Source: a virus
Strand: one strand, 5' to 3'
Length of the DNA stretch: 42,737 bases
Virus record (IMG/VR): IMGVR_UViG_3300018432_000010
Coordinates: 1 to 42,737 of that record
In this document: positions 31,418 through 39,370 of the stretch, piece by piece
Numbering within the stretch: the stretch's first letter is position 1
Layout of the letters: each line of letters begins with the position of its first letter
Position numbers and translations under genes: made by a program
The notes under the pieces: generated by a model
The model's input: the letters and a program-made list of their open reading frames with translations, nothing else
What the model was told of the DNA's origin: nothing
Database searches by the model: none

Positions 31418-32434
31418 TCAACCTTTCGTCATCTCGTACAGGCGGGCGTCGACCATCTCCTTGGCCTTGGTGGTGACGTCGGGCGGGACCTCGTCCCAGC
31501 TCGCGTCCCAATCCTCCCAGGTCCGCTCGACTCCATTCCTGTCGGGGCAGGACGCCAGCAGGGTCTGCAATTCCATCAGGCGCGGCTTCCAGGTTTCGAA
31601 CCCGGCAGGCGTCAAGGGACCGGCCAGCATCTCGGTGTCGGCCAGCATCTCGGCATCGGCCGTCTGAAGCGCATTGGCCAGCATCTCGGTCTCGGAGGGT
31701 CCGGGGGACCACCCTGGTCCGATCCCATCGGCCATCTCGGCGTCGGGAGCGGGCTCGGTTTCATCGTCGGCCTGAACCGATACGGCATCGTTGGGAAGCC
31801 ATTTCAGGGCGCGGCGCATCACCGTCTTGCGGGCCATCTCGCCAAAATCGGTCAGCCACGGCCCCTTGGGCTCGTTGGCGTCCTTGTTGAAGCCCTTGGA
31901 GCGCCGCATGATGGCGACCAGCTCCTCCAATTCCATCCACTCGACATACGGGCTCGCGTTTTTGAGCGTCGCAATGGCATAGGCCCCGATGATGTCGCCG
32001 CGCGTCTCGCCAAAGACCGGCTTGTGGACGATCCTGGCGTCCGAGCCGAGCGTCAGTTCGAACACATCGCCCTGGTGGACGAGCCGCGCGTCCAGGCGCG
32101 TGACGAAGCCGCTGCGATAGGCGATTTTCTGCAAGCCTTGCACCATCGGCCAGTACTGCGCCTGCTTGATCCATTGCCCGTCTTTCTTGCTACTGCCGAC
32201 GACCAGAATGGCGTCGCGGCCGTCCGGCACGAGGCCGTCCCCGGCGCATTTCATGCACGCCATCACAATGCTGCGCCGGTCGCACTCGGTGAGGCCGGGC
32301 ACGGTGTGCAGCGCCGTCTTGACCGCGGCGACAAACCGAACCGGATTGATGGTCGAGGGCAGGATCTTGGCAAAGTCGCCGCGACGGCTTTCGATCTCTT
32401 CAATCAGAATGGGCAGACGGGATGGGGCGTTCAT
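31418..32434 (-). CDS. recT: RecT single-strand annealing recombinase
   Basis: A 338-residue protein that anneals single-stranded DNA during phage recombination and repair. The core (INPVRFVAAVKTALHTVPGL, then CDRRSIVMACMKCAGDGLVP, YWPMVQGLQKIAYRSGFV, RGDIIGAYAIATLKN and FGEMARKTVMRRALKWLPND) is typical of RecT. After the core there is an acidic tail with a repeated EMLA motif (ETEMLANAL, DAEMLADTEMLAG). A start at 32434 is chosen because AGGA is 6 nt upstream; an ATG at 32449 is in frame. No lambda-type exonuclease is visible; the VRR-NUC protein may replace it. Confidence 0.9.
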   Translation of the reverse strand: MNAPSRLPILIEEIESRRGDFAKILPSTINPVRFVAAVKTALHTVPGLTECDRRSIVMACMKCAGDGLVPDGRDAILVVGSSKKDGQWIKQAQYWPMVQGLQKIAYRSGFVTRLDARLVHQGDVFELTLGSDARIVHKPVFGETRGDIIGAYAIATLKNASPYVEWMELEELVAIMRRSKGFNKDANEPKGPWLTDFGEMARKTVMRRALKWLPNDAVSVQADDETEPAPDAEMADGIGPGWSPGPSETEMLANALQTADAEMLADTEMLAGPLTPAGFETWKPRLMELQTLLASCPDRNGVERTWEDWDASWDEVPPDVTTKAKEMVDARLYEMTKG

Positions 32435-32450
32435 GATGCTTCCTGTCATG

Positions 32451-32479
32451 TTGACGATGTGGCACGGTAGCGCTACTGT
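32451..32479 (+). promoter_or_regulatory. Rightward half of an overlapping divergent promoter
   Basis: TTGACG (32451-32456) and TACTGT (32474-32479) are 17 bp apart and lie upstream of the HTH gene at 32515. The core is the palindrome GTAGCGCTAC (32467-32476), shared with the leftward promoter. Confidence 0.75.
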
Positions 32480-32492
32480 GACGCCACGTCAA
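32464..32492 (-). promoter_or_regulatory. Leftward half of the overlapping divergent promoter (recT)
   Basis: On the minus strand TTGACG (32487-32492) and TACCGT (32464-32469) are 17 bp apart, the mirror image of the rightward promoter. The two promoters overlap fully face to face, so polymerase can occupy only one at a time. Confidence 0.75.
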
Positions 32493-32514
32493 CGCCCCCT
32501 GATAGGTGGAACCT

Positions 32515-32760
32515 ATGGTGAACATTGATTATCTCGTGCCGGTGTTCGGCAGCGTGTCGGAGATTGCCCGCATTGCCGGCGCGGCGCGCTCGACCGTGTC
32601 ACGCTGGCAGGGCGGCAAGCGCCCGATCCGGCCGATCCACCAGCGCCGCCTGCTCCGCGCGGCCGAGAACCGGGATCTCGACATCGACATCGAAAAGCTC
32701 GCGGCGGCGCTCGATATGCCAAAATGCCCGTATTGTGGGAGGCACCACATCGCGAGGTAA
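32515..32760 (+). CDS. Small Cro-like HTH regulator
   Basis: An 81-residue protein. Residues 9-40 (VFGSVSEIARIAGAARSTVS, then RWQGGKRPIRP) form a Cro/cI-type helix-turn-helix that recognises DNA. The C-terminus ends CPYCGRHH, which could bind zinc. It sits immediately beside the symmetric divergent promoter, so it is the natural candidate for the regulator of recT and of itself. AGGTGG lies about 5 nt before ATG 32515; GTG 32506 is an alternative. Target site is inferred. Confidence 0.75.
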   Translation: MVNIDYLVPVFGSVSEIARIAGAARSTVSRWQGGKRPIRPIHQRRLLRAAENRDLDIDIEKLAAALDMPKCPYCGRHHIAR

Positions 32761-32763
32761 CAC

Positions 32764-33222
32764 ATGACCGAGGAACGCCAGCTCTCCCTGCTCAAAGGCA
32801 AGCGCCAGAAAGGCGAGGTGCCGCCGAGCCCTTCTGAGTTCGCCGTGCATGTCGCCTTGGCCGACACCCTGCGCCGCTTCTGCCTCCCGGGCTGGATCTG
32901 GTGGCACCACCCGGCGGGCGGCAAGCGACCGCAAAAGATGAATCCCAAGACCGGACAGCTTTGGAGTCCCGAGGGCGAGCGCTTGCGGCGCATGGGGGCA
33001 AAGCCCGGGATCGCGGATTTTATCTTCGTCGGGCGGCCGTGTGCGACGGTGTATGCCTACGAGCTGAAGCGCTTTTGCAAAAAGCCGACCGAGGAGCAGT
33101 TGCAATGGGGGGCGCAGATCATCGCGGCGGGCGGTTGTTGGGCCTGGGGCGATACGTTCGATCACGCGATCACGACCTGGAAGGACTGGGGCATCCTGCC
33201 GAAAGGCATCAAGGTGCAATGA
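32764..33222 (+). CDS. VRR-NUC-type nuclease
   Basis: A 152-residue protein of the PD-(D/E)XK VRR-NUC family. SEFAVHVALADTLRRF, then WWHHPAGGKR, RRMGAKPGIADFIFVG (catalytic Asp in GIADFIF), AYELKR (Glu and Lys of the E-x-K part) and EEQLQWGAQIIAAGGCWAWG are typical. These nucleases act on branched or single-stranded DNA and are frequent in phage recombination modules. It follows the HTH gene by 3 nt and so shares its promoter. Confidence 0.85.
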   Translation: MTEERQLSLLKGKRQKGEVPPSPSEFAVHVALADTLRRFCLPGWIWWHHPAGGKRPQKMNPKTGQLWSPEGERLRRMGAKPGIADFIFVGRPCATVYAYELKRFCKKPTEEQLQWGAQIIAAGGCWAWGDTFDHAITTWKDWGILPKGIKVQ

Positions 33223-33243
33223 TGACGCGTTCTTCCGAATTAG

Positions 33244-33274
33244 CTTCCGGTTTCCGATTATCGGAAACCGGAAG
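33244..33274. other. Perfect 15-bp inverted repeat between convergent genes
   Basis: The arms CTTCCGGTTTCCGAT (33244-33258) and ATCGGAAACCGGAAG (33260-33274) are perfect with one intervening T. It lies between the ends of the rightward nuclease gene and the leftward ParB-like gene. There is no T-run on either strand, so besides a terminator a binding site (for instance for the neighbouring ParB-like protein) must be considered. Confidence 0.65.
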
Positions 33275-33294
33275 GGATTCACGAAGGGATTGAG

Positions 33295-34302
33295 TCAGTG
33301 CGTCCGGTTTGCGGTATCGCTTACGGCGTTGTCTGCTTTTCCGGCCGCCTTGGCGGCGGTTTCCAGCAAAGCCTCGGCTTCGGCTATCTTCGGGCGCAGC
33401 AGCGCGAGAGCTTCAGCCAATTTGTTGATGTCATGGCCTCCCGGCTGTCTCAGCCAGTTGTGATCGACATCGGGCCAATCCGGGAGTCGGCGGGCTTCCT
33501 TGGCCAGCGCCATCATGTTCCTGGCCCAGGCGCCGAAGCGCATGCTGGCATATTGTGCCGCCGTCTTGACCTGGACGTGTCCGTATTTGTCGACCCAATC
33601 CATGGCCGAGCCCGTGAATTCGGGATCAACCTGTTCGCGCGTCAACAGGATGTCGTGCAGCGGCGGACGATCATGGACCAGTTGCGGCGTGGTGCGCTCA
33701 TTCTTGCGCGGACGACCGGGCTTGGCGCGCTTGGGCGGTTTTGCAACCTTCGGCTTGCGCTTTGCCCTGACCTGATCGCGAAGTTCGTCTGATCGTTTGA
33801 AGAGAGACCGTCTGCCCGCCCGGATTTCACGTTCATCGTCATCGTCGCCGTAAGCCAGTATCACCTTGGCGCGTTCGATGGTCGAATCTGAGATCTGCAG
33901 TTTTTCAGCGGCACCTGCGATTGTGATCTGGTGAGGAGAAATTATGGAGACTTCGGAATGAGTCTCCATAATTTTTGATCGATACTGATTGTGTCCGTAG
34001 CTGATGTTCGCGAGCTTGGCGCCGATGAAAGCCCGTTCTGTTACTGAGAGATGGCGCCGGTGCTGATTGAGCGAGACGATCAGTGCAAGAGCTTCAGCAT
34101 CGTTCTTGACATTTGCTTCTTCATAGCGCGGTTCAACACCGGCTGCGAGGCATGCCGCTTCACGGGCACGACCGTCAAGAATCCGGTCCTGATACGTCAC
34201 AATGGCGAGCCGCAATCCATAGGCGGCGATATCGAGGGCGAGCTTGTCGAGATCCCGGCCGTTCAACTCCGGCCAGATCTCGGAATAGGGATGGTGCTTC
34301 AT
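33295..34302 (-). CDS. ParB-like protein
   Basis: A 335-residue protein. The N-terminus (YSEIWPELNGRDLDKLALDI, then YQDRILDGRAREAACLAAGV) is a ParB/Srx-type nuclease-like domain with the DGR motif. AAEKLQISDSTIERAKVILA (about 130-150) is a helix-turn-helix. The middle is basic (KRKPKVAKPPKRAKPGRPRK), and the C-terminus is helical. It may be a DNA-binding regulator or partition-like factor. GAGGA lies about 7 nt upstream of the ATG. A rightward-facing VRR-NUC gene ends 72 bp beyond its stop. Confidence 0.75.
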   Translation of the reverse strand: MKHHPYSEIWPELNGRDLDKLALDIAAYGLRLAIVTYQDRILDGRAREAACLAAGVEPRYEEANVKNDAEALALIVSLNQHRRHLSVTERAFIGAKLANISYGHNQYRSKIMETHSEVSIISPHQITIAGAAEKLQISDSTIERAKVILAYGDDDDEREIRAGRRSLFKRSDELRDQVRAKRKPKVAKPPKRAKPGRPRKNERTTPQLVHDRPPLHDILLTREQVDPEFTGSAMDWVDKYGHVQVKTAAQYASMRFGAWARNMMALAKEARRLPDWPDVDHNWLRQPGGHDINKLAEALALLRPKIAEAEALLETAAKAAGKADNAVSDTANRTH

Positions 34303-34332
34303 GATGGTTCCTCACGGGCTGAAGCGGTCAGG

Positions 34333-34358
34333 AAAAGGGCGGACCGATCGGTCCGCCC
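34333..34358 (-). terminator. Intrinsic terminator of the leftward DGQHR-like gene
   Basis: The 22-bp perfect palindrome at 34337-34358 (arms GGGCGGACCGA and TCGGTCCGCCC) is followed on the minus strand by TTTT (34333-34336). It ends the gene 34368-35381. Confidence 0.8.
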
Positions 34359-34367
34359 TCTGGTTCG

Positions 34368-35381
34368 TCACTCGGCTGCTTCAGCCCGTGGTTCGGGTTG
34401 GTTCAAGGTCGGGAAATCCTCGTTCACCTGCAGCATCCAGCGGCGATTGAGCGCTTCATCGCGCTGCCAGGCGTTGAAAACCTTGATCAGGGCCGCCAGC
34501 ATGTGCTGGCGCTTCATCGGCTTTTCGGCCCGGCAATCTTTCTCGACGAGCTTGCGCAGCGCGCCGATCGGATGATCTGACGGCCGGTCGCGGTCGTCGA
34601 TGATGTCTTCAAAAAAGTCGTCCGCTATCTCCTCGCCGTAAAGAGTGCTGATCTGCATGCCGAGATACGCCACGATGTCCTTGCGACCGCCGAGATAGGT
34701 GACCGTCTCGGCCCAATCCGACGCAGCCGAGCGCGCCGCCTTCTGCGCATTCGGATACATCTCCGCAAGGTGAAGTGTGTCCGCCGGCGACAGGCGCGGC
34801 AAGCTTTTCGCGCCGCCCGGATTGTAAACCCCATGCCGAATCTCCTCCCCGATCCTAATCACCTTCGCGATCACCGGAGCGACACCGTTATAGCCTGCGG
34901 TCTGCAAGGCTGTGGCGCCGGTGCGCGGGTGAGAGTTGTCGATATAGGCGAACAAGCCGGGAATCGGCTCGACGTCGGTGACGATGAAGGTGCGGAAAGC
35001 AGCGCCGGCAATCAGGGCGGCATAGAAGCGATGCTGAGCGTCGATCAGAACCTCATTGGCGTCGAAGATGGCCGGCTGTCCGGTCGCCTTCCACTCACCG
35101 CGCGCCATCATACTGGCGTAATAGAGAACGGTCGGCGGGTTGACGCGACGGTTGGCTCCCGGACGGTTGCGCAGCAAGGCCGCGATCGCCAGTTCGGGCG
35201 TGATGTCGTGCCAAGCGGTGGTGAACGGGAACGGCGGCAGGGCGGTTTGCGCATCCTTCTTCATCTGCGCCTCGAAAAACTCGACCAGGGCAACGACGTC
35301 TTTGCCGGTTGCGCTGGCGAGGTCGAGCACCATCGTTGAGGGGTCGGACAGGTCGAAGTGATGCAGTCTGATAACAGTCAT
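34368..35381 (-). CDS. DGQHR/ParB-like DNA-associated protein
   Basis: A 337-residue protein. The core at about residues 60-130 (AIAALLRNRPGANRRVNPPT, then PAIFDANEVLIDAQHRFYAA, LIAGAAFRTFIVTDVEPIPG) is a ParB/DGQHR-like pattern with DAQHR in place of DGQHR. Many phages carry this family next to ParB-like genes; its role is unknown. The C-terminal region is helical. It starts at ATG 35381 downstream of a candidate promoter (35438-35466) and ends at the terminator 34333-34358. Confidence 0.65.
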   Translation of the reverse strand: MTVIRLHHFDLSDPSTMVLDLASATGKDVVALVEFFEAQMKKDAQTALPPFPFTTAWHDITPELAIAALLRNRPGANRRVNPPTVLYYASMMARGEWKATGQPAIFDANEVLIDAQHRFYAALIAGAAFRTFIVTDVEPIPGLFAYIDNSHPRTGATALQTAGYNGVAPVIAKVIRIGEEIRHGVYNPGGAKSLPRLSPADTLHLAEMYPNAQKAARSAASDWAETVTYLGGRKDIVAYLGMQISTLYGEEIADDFFEDIIDDRDRPSDHPIGALRKLVEKDCRAEKPMKRQHMLAALIKVFNAWQRDEALNRRWMLQVNEDFPTLNQPEPRAEAAE

Positions 35382-35410
35382 GATCGGAGACCTTTGTGTC
35401 GCGGTGTGAT

Positions 35411-35422
35411 GCCAAAATGGCG
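35411..35422. promoter_or_regulatory. Operator copy 1, GCCAAAATGGCG
   Basis: The reverse complement of this 12-mer is found at 35467-35478. The pair brackets the divergent promoters, an arrangement typical of a repressor that loops or covers both. Confidence 0.65.
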
Positions 35423-35437
35423 TGAGCGACAGAGTGA

Positions 35438-35466
35438 GATATACTTGGGCTGGGAGTTGACGGCAA
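35438..35466 (-). promoter_or_regulatory. Leftward promoter for the DGQHR-like gene
   Basis: On the minus strand TTGCCG (35461-35466) and TATATC (35438-35443) are 17 bp apart. Its -35 box overlaps that of the opposite promoter. Confidence 0.6.
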
Positions 35467-35484
35467 CGCCATTTTGGCTAGAAC
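35457..35484 (+). promoter_or_regulatory. Rightward promoter for the HTH gene at 35493
   Basis: TTGACG (35457-35462) and TAGAAC (35479-35484) are 16 bp apart. The operator copy at 35467-35478 lies in the spacer, so binding would block this promoter. Confidence 0.55.
35467..35478. promoter_or_regulatory. Operator copy 2, CGCCATTTTGGC
   Basis: Inverted exact copy of 35411-35422, located between the -35 and -10 of the rightward promoter. The HTH gene at 35493 is the likely source of the binding protein. Confidence 0.65.
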
Positions 35485-35492
35485 TTTAGACT

Positions 35493-35693
35493 ATGATGAC
35501 AGCACGACTCTTCAGGCAGGTTCTCAGAGACCTCGGTTGGACACAGCGGCGGGCTGCGCAAGAACTTGATCTGTCGTGGCGCACCATCAGTCGCTATGCC
35601 ACGGGCGAAGGGACGGTTCCGCGTGCCGTCGAGCGCGCCTTGCGCGCGGCCCTGGCCGAGACCACGCAGGAAAGGACAGACGATGCCGTTTAA
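35493..35693 (+). CDS. Small XRE/Cro-like HTH regulator
   Basis: A 66-residue protein. LFRQVLRDLGWTQRRAAQEL, then DLSWRTISRYATGEGTVPRA, is a complete XRE-family helix-turn-helix. It lies directly behind the divergent promoter and its two operator copies, so autoregulation is likely. Two ATG codons (35493 and 35496) are possible; no strong RBS is visible and the transcript may have a very short leader. It overlaps the next gene by 11 nt. Confidence 0.8.
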   Translation: MMTARLFRQVLRDLGWTQRRAAQELDLSWRTISRYATGEGTVPRAVERALRAALAETTQERTDDAV

Positions 35694-35934
35694 TTTTTCG
35701 ATCGAGGGCGATTGGGACGAGACCGCCAAGCCCTACGACAAGAAGATATCCAAGCCGCTCAAGCTCGACGATTCCGGCCCCGCTCCGGACGCCGCCGACC
35801 TTCGGGAAGCTCATTCGGAAGCGACCCGAGCCTCCGACGACGTCCGCATCAAGCAGCTCGAGGCGGTGACGCAGCAGGTGCTGGCCAAGCTCAGGGCGAT
35901 CGAGGAGCGGCTCGGGCTGGAGAAAGAGTCATGA
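35683..35934 (+). CDS. Hypothetical 83-residue protein
   Basis: Encodes MPFNFSIEGDWDETAKPYDK, an acidic middle, and a C-terminal coiled coil (VRIKQLEAVTQQVLAKLRAI). AGGAAAGGA lies just upstream of the ATG, and it overlaps the HTH gene by 11 nt. Function unknown; co-expression with the HTH regulator suggests an early role. Confidence 0.65.
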   Translation: MPFNFSIEGDWDETAKPYDKKISKPLKLDDSGPAPDAADLREAHSEATRASDDVRIKQLEAVTQQVLAKLRAIEERLGLEKES

Positions 35935-36197
35935 AACCATCGATCGCGATGACCGAGGCAGAGCTTGAGCGCGAGATCGATCGGCTGACGACCAAGATCG
36001 CCCGGGTGATGCAACCGGCCGACCACGGCCTGACCGGGTCGGTGCTCACCAACCTGCTCGGGATGTACCTGTGGACGTTTCCACGCGACAAACGCGAAGC
36101 GATGGCGGGGCGGATCATCGCGGTTGCGTTCGAACTGGTGGACCAGCGGACGAGCCCACAGGCGCCGCCGGACGTGAGGGCACCGCTTGACGGCTGA
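35931..36197 (+). CDS. Hypothetical 88-residue protein
   Basis: Encodes MKPSIAMTEAELEREIDRLT, then ADHGLTGSVLTNLLGMYLWT. It is mostly helical and without charged repeats. The ATG overlaps the previous stop (ATGA), so it is coupled. It is the last gene of the short rightward early operon and is followed by a bidirectional terminator. No family recognised. Confidence 0.65.
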   Translation: MKPSIAMTEAELEREIDRLTTKIARVMQPADHGLTGSVLTNLLGMYLWTFPRDKREAMAGRIIAVAFELVDQRTSPQAPPDVRAPLDG

Positions 36198-36201
36198 CCT
36201 G

Positions 36202-36234
36202 AAAAGGCCTCGACCTGGGGGAGGTCGAGGCCTT
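36202..36234. terminator. Bidirectional terminator between convergent early operons
   Basis: A perfect 13-bp stem (AAGGCCTCGACCT, 36204-36216, with AGGTCGAGGCCTT, 36222-36234) has a GGGGG loop. On the minus strand it runs into TTTT (36202-36205). The remaining 36235-36411 holds no convincing gene; it may contain the tail of the primase transcript only. Confidence 0.7.
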
Positions 36235-36411
36235 CGCCAAGGCTGCATAGGGTTCGCTGTCCACGCAGGCCTCGCAGGCCACGCTGGCCCGGTGATCGTC
36301 CCTGTCCCGGCGGGGCGCAGTCCCGATCGCGAGTGCCAGACCGGCGGTTGACCTGGAAGCCGCCACCGTCTGAGCACTGTGACACCAGAATAGGGACAAG
36401 CACGAGCGGAT

Positions 36412-38793
36412 TCAAGGAAGGTCGAGGCGATCCTCGGAATCGTTTCCCGAGTCGTTTCCCCCAGCCACCTTGCGGAAGCCGCGCGGGCCATGGCTGACGC
36501 CATCCCGTCGCCCCAATTCCCAACCGCGTTCCTGCATCATCTTGGTCAGCGCCTGTTGCAAGGTATTGCCGCCGCGCTGGTTGGTCTGAAACTCGAGACC
36601 CTTCCAGATTTCCTGTCGCGTGATGAATCGCTTAGAGGGCACAACCTCGCGTTCCAACCACTCGTCGAGGCCGTCAAACTGCGTCCATTCGATCTCATAG
36701 GATTTAGCCGTCTCCTCCTGCATCACTTCCTCCTCGGCCGTGAGCCAGTTCTGGCGGTCTTGCGGCGTCCCATGCTCCAGAAACCAGACCGCCTGCGCCA
36801 GCAGCTGCGGCAGATCGCGCTCCAGATCCTGCAGCCGCATCGTGCCGGTCACCGGCACGATCCAGTAGCGCCGGTTCCCGGTCTGATCCTTGAGGAATTG
36901 CGCCTCGTTGGTCGATCCACCGAAGACACAGGTGCGCGGCACGGACTCGGGCGCGCGGGCATAGGGCCGCCGGTAGACATCGACCCGGGCCGTCAGCATG
37001 CCCTTGAGCGGATCGGTGTCGCCATGGCGACTCGCAATCATCTCCGACAACTCGGCCACCGCCTTGCCCTTGAGCAGCATCTGCGTGTCGGGATCGCGCG
37101 TCAGCTTGTCGATCTCGACGAAGGCGTCACGCCCCAAAATCGTGCCCACGGTGCGAAAGAACGACGTCTTCTGCATGCCCTGCTTGCCCTGCAGCACGAG
37201 CACGCCGTCATGCTGCCAGCCCGGGCTGAGAATGCGGCGCACCAGCCCGAGCAGCCAGCGGTGACCAGCGACCCGCGCCCAGCGCCCGGCATCGCCCTCG
37301 ACCTCGGCACCGGCATAACCGAGCAGGATGCGTTGCTGCCTGTCCCAAGTCAGGGATCGGATGGCGTCGGCCAGGCGGTTGACCGGCGTGGCATCGGCCA
37401 CGTCGGAGACGATCGCCCGCACCCGGTCCGCGGTCACCCCGCGCAGAAAGGAGTCGCGGGCGACCTGATACGAGATCTCGCGTACGCCCATGCCCTCCGA
37501 CAGCGGTTCATCATCCAACAACACCTCGTTGGTGAACACGTCGCGGCTCAACCGGCCCCGGTAGCCGCCCTTCCCGGGGTCGAGATCGCGCAGCCACAGC
37601 ATCAGGTTGGCTTCGTCGCGCGGATCGGGCATCAGCGTGCCGCGGATGGGCTTGCACACCCACACGACTTCGCCGGGCGGCAACTTCGCTCCCGGCGGCG
37701 GCGGCATGTCAGGCGCGAACGGGACCGCAAGCGACTCCATCAGTGCCCGCGCCGCGCTCGCCGGTTTCCCTTCGGCGCGCATCTCCTCCAGCATGTCCTT
37801 GGCGTCAAAGCCGCAATCCTTGTCGAGCCACGCCTGCAGCGGCTGCACGATGCGCACCTCGGCGGCCTCGCATGCCCGCGCCGCAGCCTCCGTCGCCGTT
37901 CTGGTCTTGAAATCATCACCATTTGCGGTCGGGTCGGCGTCGGGCCAGAAGACCACCCTCCTGCCCTTCAGCTTGGCCCAGCGCTGGTGCTTCATGGTCG
38001 CGGCGCCGCCGGCCCACGAGATCGCGACGTAGTCGTCGAAGGCGGGGAGAGCCGCCAGCAGGTCGGTCTTGTGCTCGCCCTCGAGCACCAGCACCGGCCG
38101 ATCGGGATAGAGATCCAGTTGCGGCTCGCGGTAGAACAGCCGCTCCTCGCCGGGCTGGAAGCCGGTCGAGCACCAGCCCTCGCGCCGGTCCCAGCGCAGC
38201 GGAATGAACGCCTTGCCGATTTTGCCGGTTTTGCCGTTTTTGCCGGTATCGATCCGGACGATCAGCATGACCGTGCGGCCGGAACCGTCGACATAGGCAT
38301 GGACGAGGCGCGGCGTGTAGACCTTGCGGAAGTTTTTAGTGTGCAGGATGTCAGGCGTTTCCTTGCCGACCATAATGTCCGTGAGCGCTTCGGGCGGAAT
38401 CGGCACGAGGTCGAACACCCGGTTGAGGTCCGGGGGACCGCCCCGGTCGGGTTTCTCCACACGCTCGGCACGAGGTCGACCATCTGGCTCACGGATTCGT
38501 GACGGCCGCGGCTCGTTCTCTCCCGTCAGCCAGCGGTGCTGCACCCCGATGTCATCGGAGCCGGTCGCCAGGCGGGCCAGGTCCATCGCGTCGCCGCCGA
38601 CCCCGCACCCGGCCGAGTGACACTTGAACCGGGTTCGCCCGGTGATCGCATCGCGGTAAATCGACCCCGATTCATTCCTGTCGTCGTGAAACGGGCATTT
38701 GAACGTGCCGTTGTGAACCTTGACGTTGAGGCGGGTCCGCAGCACAAGCTCAACAGGATATTCGTCATTGAGACGGTCGAAGTCGATGTGCAT
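36412..38793 (-). CDS. Primase-helicase with zinc finger, TOPRIM and VirE-type ATPase
   Basis: A 793-residue replication protein. Residues 33-63 are a zinc-binding primase motif (CPFHDDRN ... CHSAGC). Residues 233-290 form a TOPRIM domain (PVLVLEGEHKTDLL with the catalytic Glu; VVFWPDADPTANG with the Asp pair). Residues about 475-680 are the VirE/DUF927-type helicase: Walker A GKQGMQKTS (536-544), GKAVAELSEM as Walker B region, and FGGSTNE as sensor. It makes primers and unwinds the fork. No phage DNA polymerase is encoded, so host polymerase is presumed. Confidence 0.88.
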   Translation of the reverse strand: MHIDFDRLNDEYPVELVLRTRLNVKVHNGTFKCPFHDDRNESGSIYRDAITGRTRFKCHSAGCGVGGDAMDLARLATGSDDIGVQHRWLTGENEPRPSRIREPDGRPRAERVEKPDRGGPPDLNRVFDLVPIPPEALTDIMVGKETPDILHTKNFRKVYTPRLVHAYVDGSGRTVMLIVRIDTGKNGKTGKIGKAFIPLRWDRREGWCSTGFQPGEERLFYREPQLDLYPDRPVLVLEGEHKTDLLAALPAFDDYVAISWAGGAATMKHQRWAKLKGRRVVFWPDADPTANGDDFKTRTATEAAARACEAAEVRIVQPLQAWLDKDCGFDAKDMLEEMRAEGKPASAARALMESLAVPFAPDMPPPPGAKLPPGEVVWVCKPIRGTLMPDPRDEANLMLWLRDLDPGKGGYRGRLSRDVFTNEVLLDDEPLSEGMGVREISYQVARDSFLRGVTADRVRAIVSDVADATPVNRLADAIRSLTWDRQQRILLGYAGAEVEGDAGRWARVAGHRWLLGLVRRILSPGWQHDGVLVLQGKQGMQKTSFFRTVGTILGRDAFVEIDKLTRDPDTQMLLKGKAVAELSEMIASRHGDTDPLKGMLTARVDVYRRPYARAPESVPRTCVFGGSTNEAQFLKDQTGNRRYWIVPVTGTMRLQDLERDLPQLLAQAVWFLEHGTPQDRQNWLTAEEEVMQEETAKSYEIEWTQFDGLDEWLEREVVPSKRFITRQEIWKGLEFQTNQRGGNTLQQALTKMMQERGWELGRRDGVSHGPRGFRKVAGGNDSGNDSEDRLDLP

Positions 38794-38897
38794 GGCGCGA
38801 TAGCCCCCCCGTCTGGCCCGATGCTAGACGCTTCTCCGGGTCAAAACAGCAGAGGCATTGACCTTTCGGGACGCCATCAGGAAGCCAGGGTCTTCCA

Positions 38898-39140
38898 TCA
38901 CGAGGCTTGGCGCTTGGCGGCGAAATCGTCCCGCATGCTCATGATCAAATCAACCATCTCGTTGGCCGCCAGCGGCGCCAGACGCTCGCCCCCCACGCCG
39001 GCAAAGCCGAGCAACGCCGCGCGCTGACACAGCCCGTGCATCAAGAGCAGCGTCTCCTCGCGCGTCGCAGGGGTGAACGCCATGCGGTCGTGCACATCCT
39101 CGTCCAGACGCTGAAACAGGCGGGTGACACGATCAGTCAT
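38898..39140 (-). CDS. Hypothetical 80-residue protein
   Basis: Encodes MTDRVTRLFQRLDEDVHDRM, then ATREETLLLMHGLCQRAALL and ANEMVDLIMSMRDDFAAKRQ. It is helical throughout. ATG overlaps the previous stop by 4 nt. It is encoded with the primase and the two small genes upstream; function unknown. Confidence 0.65.
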   Translation of the reverse strand: MTDRVTRLFQRLDEDVHDRMAFTPATREETLLLMHGLCQRAALLGFAGVGGERLAPLAANEMVDLIMSMRDDFAAKRQAS

Positions 39141-39370
39141 GCGTCAAACTCCTGCGACGCAGCAACGTCCTTGCGCCGAGGTGGCAACACCTTTTTAACC
39201 TCTTCCAGCGTCTCCTGCGTGGCGGCAATCAACTCCTCAATGTCCTCTCGGTACACTTTGAGCGGCGGGATATACATTTCGCCTGCGGCGCGATGCAAGG
39301 CGTCCAGACAGGTGTCGAGCTGCGTCGCGACCTTGCGCAGACGGGTCACTTCAGTCCTCGATAACGGCAT
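39137..39370 (-). CDS. Hypothetical 77-residue protein
   Basis: Encodes MPLSRTEVTRLRKVATQLDT, then YREDIEELIAATQETLEEVK. It is helical with amphipathic segments. ATG 39370 has GAGGA about 6-7 nt upstream; a longer form from 39406 lacks a good RBS. It overlaps the upstream gene by 20 nt. Function unknown. Confidence 0.6.
   Translation of the reverse strand: MPLSRTEVTRLRKVATQLDTCLDALHRAAGEMYIPPLKVYREDIEELIAATQETLEEVKKVLPPRRKDVAASQEFDA

Noticed and set aside
36490-38502. A 670-codon open frame on the plus strand
   Set aside because: Antisense to the primase-helicase gene, whose zinc, TOPRIM and Walker motifs are clear. The composition is that of an antisense shadow.
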